A stretch of 64,000 nucleotides of DNA from Streptococcus zalophi (GCF_016481285.1 NZ_JAENBP010000007.1:18500-82499), one strand, 5' to 3'. Counted from the stretch's first letter, positions 20,501-30,681 are shown. Numbers and translations are program-made. The notes: generated from the sequence alone by a model not told the origin.

Positions 20501-21163
20501 ATGCAAATGCTTAATAACCTTACTAAAAAAAATCAAGAATTTATTCACATTGCTACCAACCAACTGATTAAAGATGGTAAAAATGATGAGGAAATCAAAA
20601 CGATTCTTGAAGACATCATTCCTCAGATATTAGAACAACAAAAAAAAGGTATTCCTGCCAGAACCTTTCTTGGTGCGCCAACCGTTTGGGCAAGCCAATT
20701 TAGTAATCAAGCCCTTCAAAAGCAAAAAGAATTGGCTGAAAAAAATACTAATCCATGGCTAATGTGGTTAGATACCTCTCTCTTATTTATTGCCATCGTG
20801 GCCTTTGTCAACGCTGTCATGAATCTTGTTAATCCCACTGCGGCAACAACTGGTATTGTATCTCTCATCCTCATTGGTTTCGGAGGTGGGGGTGCCATGT
20901 ATGCTGTTTATCACAGCATCTATCGTCATGTTGGAAAACCAAAATCTACAAGGCCAAGCTTTTTAAAAACAATTGGAATTTTATCACTAGCAATGGCTCT
21001 GTGGTTAGTAGTCTCAGCTTCTTCAAGCTTTTTACCAGCAAGTATTAATATTCCTCTGTCTTTTGCAGGACTTTTGATTATTGCTGCTATTTCTTTTGGT
21101 ATTCGTTATTATCTTCAAAAGAAATATAATGTTTTAAATGCTATGGCACCACAACGTCAATAG
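20501..21163 (+). CDS. DUF1129 family membrane protein
   Basis: 220 residues. The N-terminal 80 residues are soluble and helical (LTKKNQEFIHIATNQLIKDG, then ARTFLGAPTVWASQF). After that come four predicted membrane helices, for example LLFIAIVAFVNAVMNLV, IVSLILIGFGGGGAMYAVY, ILSLAMALWLVVSAS and FAGLLIIAAISFGIRYYL. This matches the uncharacterised DUF1129 family, often found behind corA in streptococci. AGGAGA precedes the start. Function unknown. Confidence 0.82.
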   Translation: MQMLNNLTKKNQEFIHIATNQLIKDGKNDEEIKTILEDIIPQILEQQKKGIPARTFLGAPTVWASQFSNQALQKQKELAEKNTNPWLMWLDTSLLFIAIVAFVNAVMNLVNPTAATTGIVSLILIGFGGGGAMYAVYHSIYRHVGKPKSTRPSFLKTIGILSLAMALWLVVSASSSFLPASINIPLSFAGLLIIAAISFGIRYYLQKKYNVLNAMAPQRQ

Positions 21164-21193
21164 AACCTTAATCACTTATCAAGGAAAACACTA

Positions 21194-21218
21194 AAAAGGA
21201 TGACTTAGTCATCCTTTT
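21194..21218 (+). terminator. Terminator after corA-DUF1129
   Basis: The stem AAAAGGATGAC / GTCATCCTTTT has a three-base loop and is followed by CTTTTTT on the plus strand. Confidence 0.85.
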
Positions 21219-21264
21219 CTTTTTTGATTAACTCTCTTGTCACTGATTAGTGACTATTGTCCTC

Positions 21265-21804
21265 TTAAAGTTCTGCAATTTGATACAATTCTAATTCTGC
21301 TGCAGTCTCTGTTCCAAACATATTAAGCATAATTTTAACTTTGTTATTTTCAATTTCAACCACACGACCTTCTTGACCTATAAAGGCACCGTCAATAATT
21401 TGAACCATATCTCCTTCTTTGATATTGGTATCAATGACATCTACTGATTGCCCCATTGAAATTAAAATAGCTCTGATTTCTTCTTCAAGTAGTGGTGTTG
21501 GTTTTGAACGGTTACCATGAGAACCTACAAATCCTGTGACATTTGGTGTGTTACGAACAACAAACCAAGCCTCATCCGTCATGACCATTTCTACTAAGAC
21601 ATAACCTGGAAAACGATTTTCTTCAACTTCTTTGGTTTGACCATTTTTTTCTACATTAACAGTCTGTGTTGGAATTTCAACACGTAAAATGTTTTCAAGC
21701 ATGTTGTAAGTTTGTGCTCGTTGTAATAAATTTTCTTTTACTTTATTTTCATATCCTGAATAAGTTTGTAACACAAACCATCCTTTGTCAAAACTATCTA
21801 ACAT
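21265..21804 (-). CDS. nusG: Transcription termination/antitermination protein NusG
   Basis: 179 residues from the start MLDSFDKGWFVLQTYSGYENKV. The NGN domain includes NRFPGYVLVEMVMTDEAWFVVRNTPNVTGFVG, and the C-terminal KOW domain has EGDMVQIIDGAFIGQEGRVVEI. It links RNA polymerase to ribosomes or Rho and modulates pausing. I chose the ATG at 21804 because AAGGAAG lies just upstream; an earlier in-frame start is not supported. It follows rpmG-secE, though a hairpin lies between secE and nusG. Confidence 0.95.
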   Translation of the reverse strand: MLDSFDKGWFVLQTYSGYENKVKENLLQRAQTYNMLENILRVEIPTQTVNVEKNGQTKEVEENRFPGYVLVEMVMTDEAWFVVRNTPNVTGFVGSHGNRSKPTPLLEEEIRAILISMGQSVDVIDTNIKEGDMVQIIDGAFIGQEGRVVEIENNKVKIMLNMFGTETAAELELYQIAEL

Positions 21805-21822
21805 AGCGCTTCCTTTCATAAT

Positions 21823-21846
21823 AAAAAAGCCGAAATCGGCTTTTTG
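21823..21846 (-). terminator. Hairpin with U-tract between secE and nusG
   Basis: AAAAAGCCGA / TCGGCTTTTT with a two-base loop, followed by Ts on the minus strand. It would reduce read-through from rpmG-secE into nusG, leaving nusG only 18 bases further on; partial termination is likely. Confidence 0.75.
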
Positions 21847-21893
21847 TTTGTTGTTTCTCTCATTATATCACAAAAGCCTAAAGGGTTGCAAAT

Positions 21894-22070
21894 CTAAAAT
21901 CGACTTAATAACTCTAAAATTCCTAAAGAAAGAAGTTGGTCAAAAATAAATATGATTAGTGCAAAAAAGGCTGTGTATTCTAAAATAGAAATGAAATCAT
22001 GCCAACGTTGTTTTCTATTAGGCCACGTTGTTTCTTTTAATAATGTGAAAATACCCTTAATAAACGTCAC
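21894..22070 (-). CDS. secE: Preprotein translocase subunit SecE
   Basis: 58 residues beginning with a GTG start (decoded VTFIKGIFTLLKETTWPNRK). The conserved amphipathic motif TTWPNRKQRWHDF is followed by a single membrane helix, YTAFFALIIFIFDQLLSLGIL. SecE clamps SecY in the translocon. The GTG at 22070 is chosen because AAGGAG lies six bases upstream and the length then matches streptococcal SecE; the longer open frame reads through rpmG in another phase. It follows rpmG by 10 bases. Confidence 0.93.
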   Translation of the reverse strand: MTFIKGIFTLLKETTWPNRKQRWHDFISILEYTAFFALIIFIFDQLLSLGILELLSRF

Positions 22071-22080
22071 GAGAGTCTCC

Positions 22081-22233
22081 TTATCTGGTTTCTTTATGTA
22101 GTGTATAGCGACCACAATGTTTACAAAATTTATTAACCTCTAGTCTTGTCGTTTTTGGTGTGCTACTTATCGCGATTGAATAATTTCTAGAACCACAATC
22201 AACACAAGCTAGACTTGCTTTTTTCTGAGCCAT
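22081..22233 (-). CDS. rpmG: 50S ribosomal protein L33
   Basis: A 50-residue gene reading [20 protein letters not shown] at the start and ending [20 protein letters not shown]. Two CxxC pairs (CVDC and CKHC) are intact, so this is the zinc-binding C+ form of L33. GGAGGCG precedes the ATG at 22233. It is the first gene of rpmG-secE, and its stop lies directly before the secE ribosome site. Confidence 0.95.
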   Translation of the reverse strand: MAQKKASLACVDCGSRNYSIAISSTPKTTRLEVNKFCKHCGRYTLHKETR

Positions 22234-22281
22234 AACGCCTCCGTAAAATTCATTTTATCATTATTTCATCATTCATGCAAG

Positions 22282-24555
22282 TTATCTGAAGTAATCTACG
22301 ATATCTTGCCAAGTGTCTTGGATTCGCTCAACAATTCCTGACTCATCGACAGCGCTTCTAATATTTTTTGCAGCTTCTTGAACTGATTCTTGCAAGCTAT
22401 CAATGATGCCTTGAGATTGTTCTTCGATTTCTGTATTGGTCACAGCAGAAATACCATTTTCCTCATAGGTACTATTTTCACTAAAGCTAGTTCCTTCAGT
22501 ATAAGGTAAGATATAGCTGGCCTGCACACTAAAAATAGTCGAGGCGGTTCCTGCACTCGAGTCAGTCAGATAATGACTTTCATCAGGTTTATCAAAACCA
22601 ATCCATTGACTGATGACAACGTCTGGGGTATAGCCGATAACCCATTGGTCTGTTGCTAAATCAGGATTAAAGTCAGCTTCTGTTGTCCCAGTTTTTCCTG
22701 CTAATGTATAGCCATAGACATTAGCATTAACACCCGTACCATTTGAAAAGGTTCCAAGCATCATACTAGTCATTTTTTTGGTTTCAGACTGACTTAATAC
22801 CTTGGTAGAACTTTCTTTGAATTCTTTTAAAACTTTGCCACTGGCTGTTTCAATTCTCGTGATGAGATGAGCTTTTGGCATGACACCATTATTGGCAAAA
22901 GCAGCATAAGCCTGAGCCATTTCTAATGGGTTTGTTGATACACCTGAACCAAGTGCGACCCCTAATTCTTTCTTAGTTTTTGATAAATTCAAGCCAAATT
23001 TTTCACCGTAAGAGAAAGCCTTATTAATGCCTAATTCTTTAACTGTATAAACAGCAGGAATATTATAAGAATTGGCTAAAGCTTGATACATTGGCACAGA
23101 TTCCGACTCAAAACCACCATAATTATGAGGGGTATAACCATCAAAATCTTGCACCATATTTGGTAATTCCCTTTCAGGTTGCCAACCTGAAGCAATAGCA
23201 GGTGAGTAAACCATCAAAGGCTTAATGGTTGAAGCGGGGCTTCTTTGGGCTTGTGTCGCATAATTAAAACTTCTAAAAATTGTTTCTTCTGAGCTGTTAA
23301 CACGACCAACAAGTCCACGCACACCACCATCTTTAGGATCAAGGGCAACACTAGCACCTTGAACACTCGTTCCATCCTCATAAGAAACAGGGAAAAGTGC
23401 ATCGTTGTTAAAAGTTTCTTGCATCCCAATTTGATAGTTTTGATCCAAGGCGGTATAAATTTTATAACCATTATTAACGATGTCCTTCTCAGTTAAACCG
23501 TATTCTTCAATGGCTTCATTGATGACAGCATCAAAATAAGACGGGTATCTATAATCGTCAACCTTACCAGTATAAGTATCACTAAGACGACTTTCCATGT
23601 TAACTGCCATATACTCATCAGCAACACTTTGTTCTATTTTTCCTGCATCAACCATTGCTTGAAGAACTGTATTACGTCGATTGGTTGCATTTTCTATCGA
23701 ATAATAAGGATTATAAATTTCTGGTCCTTTTAGCATGCCAGCAAGCGTCGCTGCTTCATCAAGACTCAGCTGACTGGCAGACACGCCAAAATATTTTTGA
23801 CTGGCGTCTTCGACACCCCAAACTCCATTTCCAAAATAAGAATTATTGAGATACATGGTTAAGATGTTATCTTTACTGTATTTTTTCGTTAGTTCAAGAG
23901 CAAGGAAAAATTCACGCGCCTTACGTTTGATGGTTTGGTCTTGTGTCAGATAAGCATTTTTAGCCAGTTGCTGAGTAATGGTAGAGCCACCACCTGAACG
24001 GCCCAATGTTAAAACAGCCAGAAGTGTTCTTTGGAAATTAATCCCGTTATTGTCATAAAAACTTCTATCTTCAGTTGCAATAACGGCATTCTCTAAATCG
24101 TCACTAATGGCATCAAGTTCAACATAACTCCCTTTTTGTCCAGAGAGAGCACCAGCATACTCACCGTCACGGTCATAAATCACCGTAGTCGCTCTAAGAG
24201 CACTTTCTAGGTTAGACACATTAGCTGTTTTTGCTAGATAGAAAAGATAACCGCTAATCAGTAATACAAACGTTGAAATAACAATTACTAATATCTTTGT
24301 AAGATTATAGCGACGCCAAAACTTTCTAATCGGATTATTGGGTGATAATTGAAAGCGATGGAAAAAGCCTTTTGGTTTTACTTCTTTTTGCGAGACTGGT
24401 TTACTACGTTGATAAGAGCTCCTCCTTTCAAAAGACTCTGTTCTTGTTAATGTCTCATCCTCTTCAGTCGTTGAGGCTTCTATCGTTTCCTTATCGGTTA
24501 ATTCGTTATCATCTTCTGGAAAAAATTTTTTCTTTAGTACATCTAAAATAGTCAT
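22282..24555 (-). CDS. pbp2A: Penicillin-binding protein 2A (class A, bifunctional)
   Basis: 757 residues. A cytoplasmic N-terminus of about 90 residues is followed by one membrane helix (KILVIVISTFVLLISGYLFYL). The GT51 glycosyltransferase domain has ATEDRSFYDNNGINFQRT and GGSTITQQLAKNAYL. The transpeptidase has SxxK in RSPASTIKP, SYN in ANSYNIPAV and KTGT in LAGKTGTTEAD. It polymerises and cross-links peptidoglycan at the outer membrane face. The start at 24555 lacks a Shine-Dalgarno sequence; the extended -10 lies so close that the mRNA may be leaderless. Confidence 0.93.
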   Translation of the reverse strand: MTILDVLKKKFFPEDDNELTDKETIEASTTEEDETLTRTESFERRSSYQRSKPVSQKEVKPKGFFHRFQLSPNNPIRKFWRRYNLTKILVIVISTFVLLISGYLFYLAKTANVSNLESALRATTVIYDRDGEYAGALSGQKGSYVELDAISDDLENAVIATEDRSFYDNNGINFQRTLLAVLTLGRSGGGSTITQQLAKNAYLTQDQTIKRKAREFFLALELTKKYSKDNILTMYLNNSYFGNGVWGVEDASQKYFGVSASQLSLDEAATLAGMLKGPEIYNPYYSIENATNRRNTVLQAMVDAGKIEQSVADEYMAVNMESRLSDTYTGKVDDYRYPSYFDAVINEAIEEYGLTEKDIVNNGYKIYTALDQNYQIGMQETFNNDALFPVSYEDGTSVQGASVALDPKDGGVRGLVGRVNSSEETIFRSFNYATQAQRSPASTIKPLMVYSPAIASGWQPERELPNMVQDFDGYTPHNYGGFESESVPMYQALANSYNIPAVYTVKELGINKAFSYGEKFGLNLSKTKKELGVALGSGVSTNPLEMAQAYAAFANNGVMPKAHLITRIETASGKVLKEFKESSTKVLSQSETKKMTSMMLGTFSNGTGVNANVYGYTLAGKTGTTEADFNPDLATDQWVIGYTPDVVISQWIGFDKPDESHYLTDSSAGTASTIFSVQASYILPYTEGTSFSENSTYEENGISAVTNTEIEEQSQGIIDSLQESVQEAAKNIRSAVDESGIVERIQDTWQDIVDYFR

Positions 24556-24561
24556 ACCCAC

Positions 24562-24570
24562 ATTATAGCA
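24562..24570 (-). promoter_or_regulatory. Extended -10 promoter of pbp2A (possible leaderless start)
   Basis: On the minus strand TGCTATAAT ends seven bases before the ATG at 24555, placing +1 at or next to the start codon. A weak ATGACG could be the -35, 17 bases upstream. Confidence 0.6.
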
Positions 24571-24664
24571 ATTTCTAGGAAAATCGTCATAATAAAATTG
24601 TTTCTACTCTTTTTTGATAAGAAGCATTTTTCACTTAACCTTACTTATGAAAAATCTTAGAAGA

Positions 24665-24673
24665 TGGTATAAT
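24665..24673 (+). promoter_or_regulatory. Extended -10 promoter of the RluA-family gene (possible leaderless start)
   Basis: TGGTATAAT ends seven bases before the ATG at 24680, so +1 would fall on the A of the start codon. No Shine-Dalgarno sequence is visible. Confidence 0.55.
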
Positions 24674-24679
24674 AAAACT

Positions 24680-25543
24680 ATGACTATGAAAATATCATTT
24701 AAAAACCACTATGGCAAAGTGACGGTCAAAGAACTGTTAGAAGAAAAATGCTTAATCCCTAGGAAAATTCGTCATTTTTTACGAATGAAAAAACATGTTC
24801 TCGTCAATGGCAAGTCTGTTCATTGGCAAGAATGGGTTGAAAAAGAAGATCACGTTCTTTTATGGTTTGATGAAGAGGATTATCCTGAAAAAACGATTCC
24901 TTTTGGGCAAGAAGAGCTGGTTGATTGTCTTTATGAAGACGAGCATCTCATTATTGTCAATAAACCTGAAGGAATGAAAACTCATGGTAATGAACCTACT
25001 GAAATAGCCCTTCTCAATCATGTCTCTGCCTTTGTAGGACAAACGTGTTATGTTATTCATCGTCTTGACATGGAGACGAGTGGGCTTGTCATGTTTGCTA
25101 AAAATCCTTTTATCCTACCTATTTTAAACCGTTTATTAGAACAAAAAAAGATAAAACGAGACTATCTAGCACTTGTTTGCAATCATTTTCCTGAAAAAAG
25201 AATGACGTTTAAGGATAAAATAGGGCGCCATAGACACGATAGACGAAAACGAGTGGTTGATGAACGAAATGGACGAACAGCTCTAACAACGGTTGAACCT
25301 CTTCAATATTTTCCCAAAACAACACTTGTTAGATGTCAATTAGAAACAGGAAGAACCCATCAAATTAGAGTTCACCTCGCCCATCATCACTATCCAATCG
25401 TTGGTGATCCCTTGTATCATCCAAATCAGCCATATTCTCGTTTAATGCTTCATGCCTATCAACTGGATTTTAGACATCCTTTAACACTAGAGACAATTAG
25501 TATTAAAAGTGACTCAGAAACCTTTCAAAAAGGACTTGCCTAG
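24680..25543 (+). CDS. RluA/RluD family pseudouridine synthase
   Basis: 287 residues from MTMKISFKNHYGKVTVKELL. The N-terminal part is S4-like (IRHFLRMKKHVLVNGKSVHW), followed by the catalytic domain with IVNKPEGMKTHG and the RluA-type signature HRLDMETSGLVMFAKN, whose aspartate is catalytic. It ends with GRTHQIRVHLAHHHYPIVGDPLYHP. It isomerises uridine in rRNA or tRNA; the target site is unknown. A longer open frame exists 5' (from 24614) but would overlap the promoter elements. It is divergent from pbp2A. Confidence 0.88.
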   Translation: MTMKISFKNHYGKVTVKELLEEKCLIPRKIRHFLRMKKHVLVNGKSVHWQEWVEKEDHVLLWFDEEDYPEKTIPFGQEELVDCLYEDEHLIIVNKPEGMKTHGNEPTEIALLNHVSAFVGQTCYVIHRLDMETSGLVMFAKNPFILPILNRLLEQKKIKRDYLALVCNHFPEKRMTFKDKIGRHRHDRRKRVVDERNGRTALTTVEPLQYFPKTTLVRCQLETGRTHQIRVHLAHHHYPIVGDPLYHPNQPYSRLMLHAYQLDFRHPLTLETISIKSDSETFQKGLA

Positions 25544-25555
25544 GCAAGTCCTTTT
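25528..25555 (+). terminator. Terminator overlapping the pseudouridine synthase stop codon
   Basis: The perfect inverted repeat AAAAGGACTTGCC / GGCAAGTCCTTTT has a TA centre; the gene's TAG stop lies at the tip. Confidence 0.8.
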
Positions 25556-25572
25556 GGGTTTCGTCTAATAAC

Positions 25573-27222
25573 TTAGTTAATCTTAGTCATCTTAGGACTA
25601 ATATAGCCTTGCGAATAATCAATTTCTTGGTCTCTTGAACCTGACCAAAGAACGAGATTAATCTCATTTTCCTTGATGATGATACCATAATCATAGACGA
25701 TATTAACACCTCCTAAACCTGGTAAAATCGTGAAGGTAGTAACATCAGCACCAGAAGCATACTTAAAGCGGTAGGTGTTTTCACCCGTCTCAATCAGTTC
25801 TTCCACTTTGGCTGTTCCAATTTCATCTTTTTTGATTTTATCATTAAAGACGGTTTTCTTTGAAACAGTTCCATCTTCTGCAAAGGTTAGCGTTGCTGTA
25901 TAATCTTTATCTTTGACTTGCCATATTCCGATGAGTTGTTTAGGGAAAATACCTGGTCTTTTCACTTGGTTATTCTCACTCACCAATGCTAGAGGAATAT
26001 GACCACCTTTGGCAAAAATCATACCATCTTTGGTTACCTTGATAACAGCTTCACCTATTAAGCTTTGATAGAGATGTCCTGTTGTGCCATTTTTTGAATC
26101 CGTTGATACATCATAATAATAATCATAGGTGGTTGAATAGTTAAGGGCATAACTATCAACGCCAACTTGAGTGACACTATTTATCACAATCTCTGGTATT
26201 GACAAACTTGAAGCTCTTCTTGGGTCTGTTTGCGTTTTAGCTTTGATGCTGTCTTTCAACAATTTGTAGTAATCATTATTAGCACCATTTTCAAAAACGG
26301 TAGCAATATCAGCGGCATCTTGACCACTACTGTAGTAAACGAGCAATTTATTAAAGGATTCCACTAAAACCTGACCGGCTTTTTCAACATCAAGAGCCTT
26401 GTCGCTATTTAATTCAACAACAGCATTATCAGCAATATCACTCATAGCAACTTTATTTGATATCAAGTCTCCATCAGGAAATTGCTTTTTGACATAAACG
26501 TCTACAGAATCAGATGTAGGGTATTCTGAAACATCGAACTCCCCATCTTTGAGACTGCCAATTCGTCTATCACTGAAGTAGAGTTCACCTGCTGTGATGT
26601 TGCTTTTTACCTTGAAGGTTTTAAAGCGCACACTCAAATCAATCGTGTTTTCAACGCCATCATAGCTCTTACTAATATCAACTTTTTTCCCTTTATAAAA
26701 CCCACTGATAGACGCTTTGTAATCTGCCACCGGCAATTTATCTAGCGTCACACTATAATCGTCACTGTTACTTTGAACAACTTTTTTATCATTTAATAAA
26801 ATATCCATCTTATTAACGTTAGTTTTAATGGTCAGAGACATAGGCTTGACAGCTATCTTATAATCGGGGAAAATACCAAACTTACTACCAACACTTTTGA
26901 CATAGAGATTGGCTGATGCGTCTGCTTCTTGTAGTTCTTTTTTTAAAGCATCTTTTTCTTCTTGGTTTTCTAACTTGGTAAATGTTGTGTATTTGGCATC
27001 ATTCATCGAAATAATGGTATTATCATCTGCCCAAACGATATAAGGTTTGATGTTTTCAAACACATCACCATCTTTACCTCTAGCAGTAATGTATCTATCA
27101 ATACTGGCATCTTTGGAATAATAAGAAAATCCAGCCACTCCTAGTATAAAGATGAGGATACTTGCGATGAGTAAACTAATTTTAACCTTTTTCTTTTTGA
27201 GAAACGTTCTAAGAGTTTCCAT
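25573..27222 (-). CDS. TcaA-like single-pass membrane protein
   Basis: 549 residues: a basic N-terminus, one membrane helix (ISLLIASILIFILGVAGFSYY, about residues 15-35), then an extracellular part with repeated beta domains and the NTF2-like region typical of TcaA-family proteins (IPEIVINSVTQVGVDSYALN, QSLIGEAVIKVTKDG). Staphylococcal TcaA affects glycopeptide resistance and cell-wall stress; the role in streptococci is unknown to me. Unlike many relatives, it lacks the N-terminal zinc ribbon. AAGGAG lies before the ATG at 27222. It stands alone between an RluA gene and groESL. Confidence 0.7.
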   Translation of the reverse strand: METLRTFLKKKKVKISLLIASILIFILGVAGFSYYSKDASIDRYITARGKDGDVFENIKPYIVWADDNTIISMNDAKYTTFTKLENQEEKDALKKELQEADASANLYVKSVGSKFGIFPDYKIAVKPMSLTIKTNVNKMDILLNDKKVVQSNSDDYSVTLDKLPVADYKASISGFYKGKKVDISKSYDGVENTIDLSVRFKTFKVKSNITAGELYFSDRRIGSLKDGEFDVSEYPTSDSVDVYVKKQFPDGDLISNKVAMSDIADNAVVELNSDKALDVEKAGQVLVESFNKLLVYYSSGQDAADIATVFENGANNDYYKLLKDSIKAKTQTDPRRASSLSIPEIVINSVTQVGVDSYALNYSTTYDYYYDVSTDSKNGTTGHLYQSLIGEAVIKVTKDGMIFAKGGHIPLALVSENNQVKRPGIFPKQLIGIWQVKDKDYTATLTFAEDGTVSKKTVFNDKIKKDEIGTAKVEELIETGENTYRFKYASGADVTTFTILPGLGGVNIVYDYGIIIKENEINLVLWSGSRDQEIDYSQGYISPKMTKIN

Positions 27223-27240
27223 TTGCGTCTCCTTTGTTTA

Positions 27241-27283
27241 GTATAACACTGTTAATGTTATCATACTTATTCCCATTATAACA
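27241..27283 (-). promoter_or_regulatory. Promoter and leader palindrome of the TcaA-like gene
   Basis: On the minus strand an extended -10 TGTTATAAT (27275-27283) precedes a near-palindrome at 27241-27266 with arms ATAACA / TGTTAT flanked by GTAT and ATAC. The palindrome spans roughly +2 to +28, suitable for an operator or a 5' UTR hairpin. Confidence 0.45.
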
Positions 27284-27445
27284 AATTTAAGCTATAAGAA
27301 AAATCCAAGTGATGATATTAGTAAAAAACTCTTCTTTTTTACCTAAAAATTGAGTTTGGCAACTTAAATCTAGTGTCTTTCATTAGTTTATTCGAAAAAA
27401 CAACCCCTTTTTGCCCCTTTTTTTATAAAAAAGATTTCAAAACAA

Positions 27446-27473
27446 GCAAAAACCCTTGATAAACAAGGGTTTC
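27446..27473 (-). terminator. Terminator after groEL
   Basis: The stem AAACCCTTG / CAAGGGTTT has a five-base loop, followed on the minus strand by a T-rich tract. It lies 10 bases past the groEL stop. Confidence 0.8.
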
Positions 27474-27483
27474 TTTTTTATTT

Positions 27484-29401
<1,918 letters not shown>

Positions 29402-29424
29402 ATAATGCCTCCGCAAATATTTTG

Positions 29425-29490
29425 TTAGCACTCTTATCTATCGAGTGCTAATTCCATCTCTTATTGTATCACTTGGTCAAAAATAGTCAA
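29425..29490 (-). promoter_or_regulatory. groESL promoter with a single CIRCE operator
   Basis: CIRCE at 29425-29451 is perfect: TTAGCACTC, nine bases, GAGTGCTAA. On the minus strand the promoter is -35 TTGACT (29485-29490), 16-nt spacer, -10 TACAAT (29463-29468). CIRCE starts about 11 bases after the -10, so HrcA would block initiation. Confidence 0.93.
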
Positions 29491-29491
29491 G

Positions 29492-29520
29492 AAAAAAGCA
29501 ATCGCAACGATTACTTTTTT
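29492..29520 (-). terminator. Terminator after ssbB
   Basis: The stem AAAAAAGCAATCG / CGATTACTTTTTT (one mismatch) with a three-base loop and a T-run on the minus strand. Confidence 0.8.
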
Positions 29521-29527
29521 AGTGATT

Positions 29528-29923
29528 TTAAAAAGGGAGTTCTTCTTCATCCAAGACCAGGTCAGCAATGTCACTAGAAATATTGTTTTCACGCATGGCA
29601 CGTTGGGTTTTACTTTCTAATAATTGGAAAGAAGAACATAAGAGTTCACTAACGTAGTGTGTTACCTTGTCTTTATCATACTTTCTTGTTCGCCACTCAC
29701 CATCGACAGCGATAAGACTGCCTTTAGTACCGTAGCTAACAAGAACTTCTGCTAGTTTCCCCCAGACAACCACTGAAATAAAATCAGTCTCTCTTTCACC
29801 ATCTTTTCCTTTGAAGCGCCTGCCAACAGCCAAAGTCGCTCTTGTGACACTTTTTTCATTGGGTGTGGTAATCAGTTCAGGTGTGGCCGTTAGTCGACCA
29901 ATCATTATTGCTTTATTGTACAT
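29528..29923 (-). CDS. ssbB: Competence-type single-stranded DNA-binding protein SsbB
   Basis: 131 residues, the length of streptococcal SsbB, not the longer SsbA. One OB fold (MYNKAIMIGRLTATPELITT, DFISVVVWGKLAEVLVSYG) is followed directly by a short tail ending DLVLDEEELPF, the acidic tip that recruits partner proteins. SsbB coats incoming DNA during transformation. A TTCGAATA box at 29944-29951 marks it as a SigX (ComX) target. GGAGG precedes the ATG at 29923. It is transcribed alone, ending at a hairpin before groES. Confidence 0.92.
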   Translation of the reverse strand: MYNKAIMIGRLTATPELITTPNEKSVTRATLAVGRRFKGKDGERETDFISVVVWGKLAEVLVSYGTKGSLIAVDGEWRTRKYDKDKVTHYVSELLCSSFQLLESKTQRAMRENNISSDIADLVLDEEELPF

Positions 29924-29943
29924 TTATCGTCCTCCTATCTCTT

Positions 29944-29951
29944 TATTCGAA
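29944..29951 (-). promoter_or_regulatory. CIN-box (SigX/ComX promoter) of ssbB
   Basis: On the minus strand TTCGAATA matches the competence box TNCGAATA, with a T-rich stretch upstream, 20 bases before the ssbB start. Confidence 0.8.
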
Positions 29952-30000
29952 ATAGAACGAGAAAAATAAGAGACATTTTAGTTCCTACCATTCTTTAAAA

Positions 30001-30030
30001 AAGAAAAGAGAAGAACTTCATCTTCTCTAC
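30001..30030 (-). terminator. Terminator after the YtpR-like gene
   Basis: AGAGAAGA / TCTTCTCT with a six-base loop, followed on the minus strand by TTTTCTTTTTT. Confidence 0.75.
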
Positions 30031-30048
30031 TTATCTTTTTATACTTTT

Positions 30049-30672
30049 TTACTGCCAGTGTTTTTTAACATCAAAAGCTTCACCAACGATGGCACTATCA
30101 TCTAACTCGATAATGCCTCTTTTTTGTGGCGCATTAGGAAGGGCTAATTCTCGTGGTGAGCACATCATCCCAAAGCTATCTTCACCTCTTAGTTTTCCTG
30201 AGAAGATAAGACTGCCATTTGGCATCATTGCACCTGGTAGAGCAACAATCGTTTTAAGACCAACGCGAGCATTTGGTGCACCAGCAACAATTTGAATCTC
30301 TTTATCTGCAGCAACTTTCACTTGGCAGATATTAAGGTGGTCACTATCAGGATGAGCTTTCATAGCTACAATTTCACCAACAACAAAACTTGGTTCTTGA
30401 GGATTTTCTAAAGATTCAGAAAAACCAGCTTTTGCTATTTCTTGATTAAACGCAGCAACTTGATCATCAGAAAGTGTGATGTGGCCACTACCTTCAATCG
30501 CTGTCACTTCTGAGGCATCAAAAATATTCCATGCCACTGTTTCCTTAGTATCTTGTAAAAAGACACGCGCTACACGTCCTTTTCTCTCAGAACTGACACG
30601 TTTTCCTTCATCATTAGCCACAATAACCATCAAGACATCGCCAACATGCTCTTTATTATAAGTGAAAATCAT
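30049..30672 (-). CDS. YtpR family tRNA-binding protein
   Basis: 207 residues. The N-terminal half is a short alpha/beta domain. The C-terminal half is an OB-fold tRNA-binding domain like that of phenylalanyl-tRNA synthetase beta: FVVGEIVAMKAHPDSDHLNICQVKV, IVAGAPNARVGLKTIVALPGAMMPNG and SFGMMCSPRELAL. Stand-alone copies are conserved in Firmicutes, but their substrate RNA is unclear. It is the last gene of a three-gene minus-strand operon with the thioredoxin-like gene and the small membrane protein; the spacing to the former is nine bases. Confidence 0.88.
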   Translation of the reverse strand: MIFTYNKEHVGDVLMVIVANDEGKRVSSERKGRVARVFLQDTKETVAWNIFDASEVTAIEGSGHITLSDDQVAAFNQEIAKAGFSESLENPQEPSFVVGEIVAMKAHPDSDHLNICQVKVAADKEIQIVAGAPNARVGLKTIVALPGAMMPNGSLIFSGKLRGEDSFGMMCSPRELALPNAPQKRGIIELDDSAIVGEAFDVKKHWQ

Positions 30673-30681
30673 AGTTCCCCC

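Noticed and set aside
21239..21254. Terminator for nusG at GTCACTGATTAGTGAC
   Set aside because: The short inverted repeat has no T-run on either strand; too weak to call.
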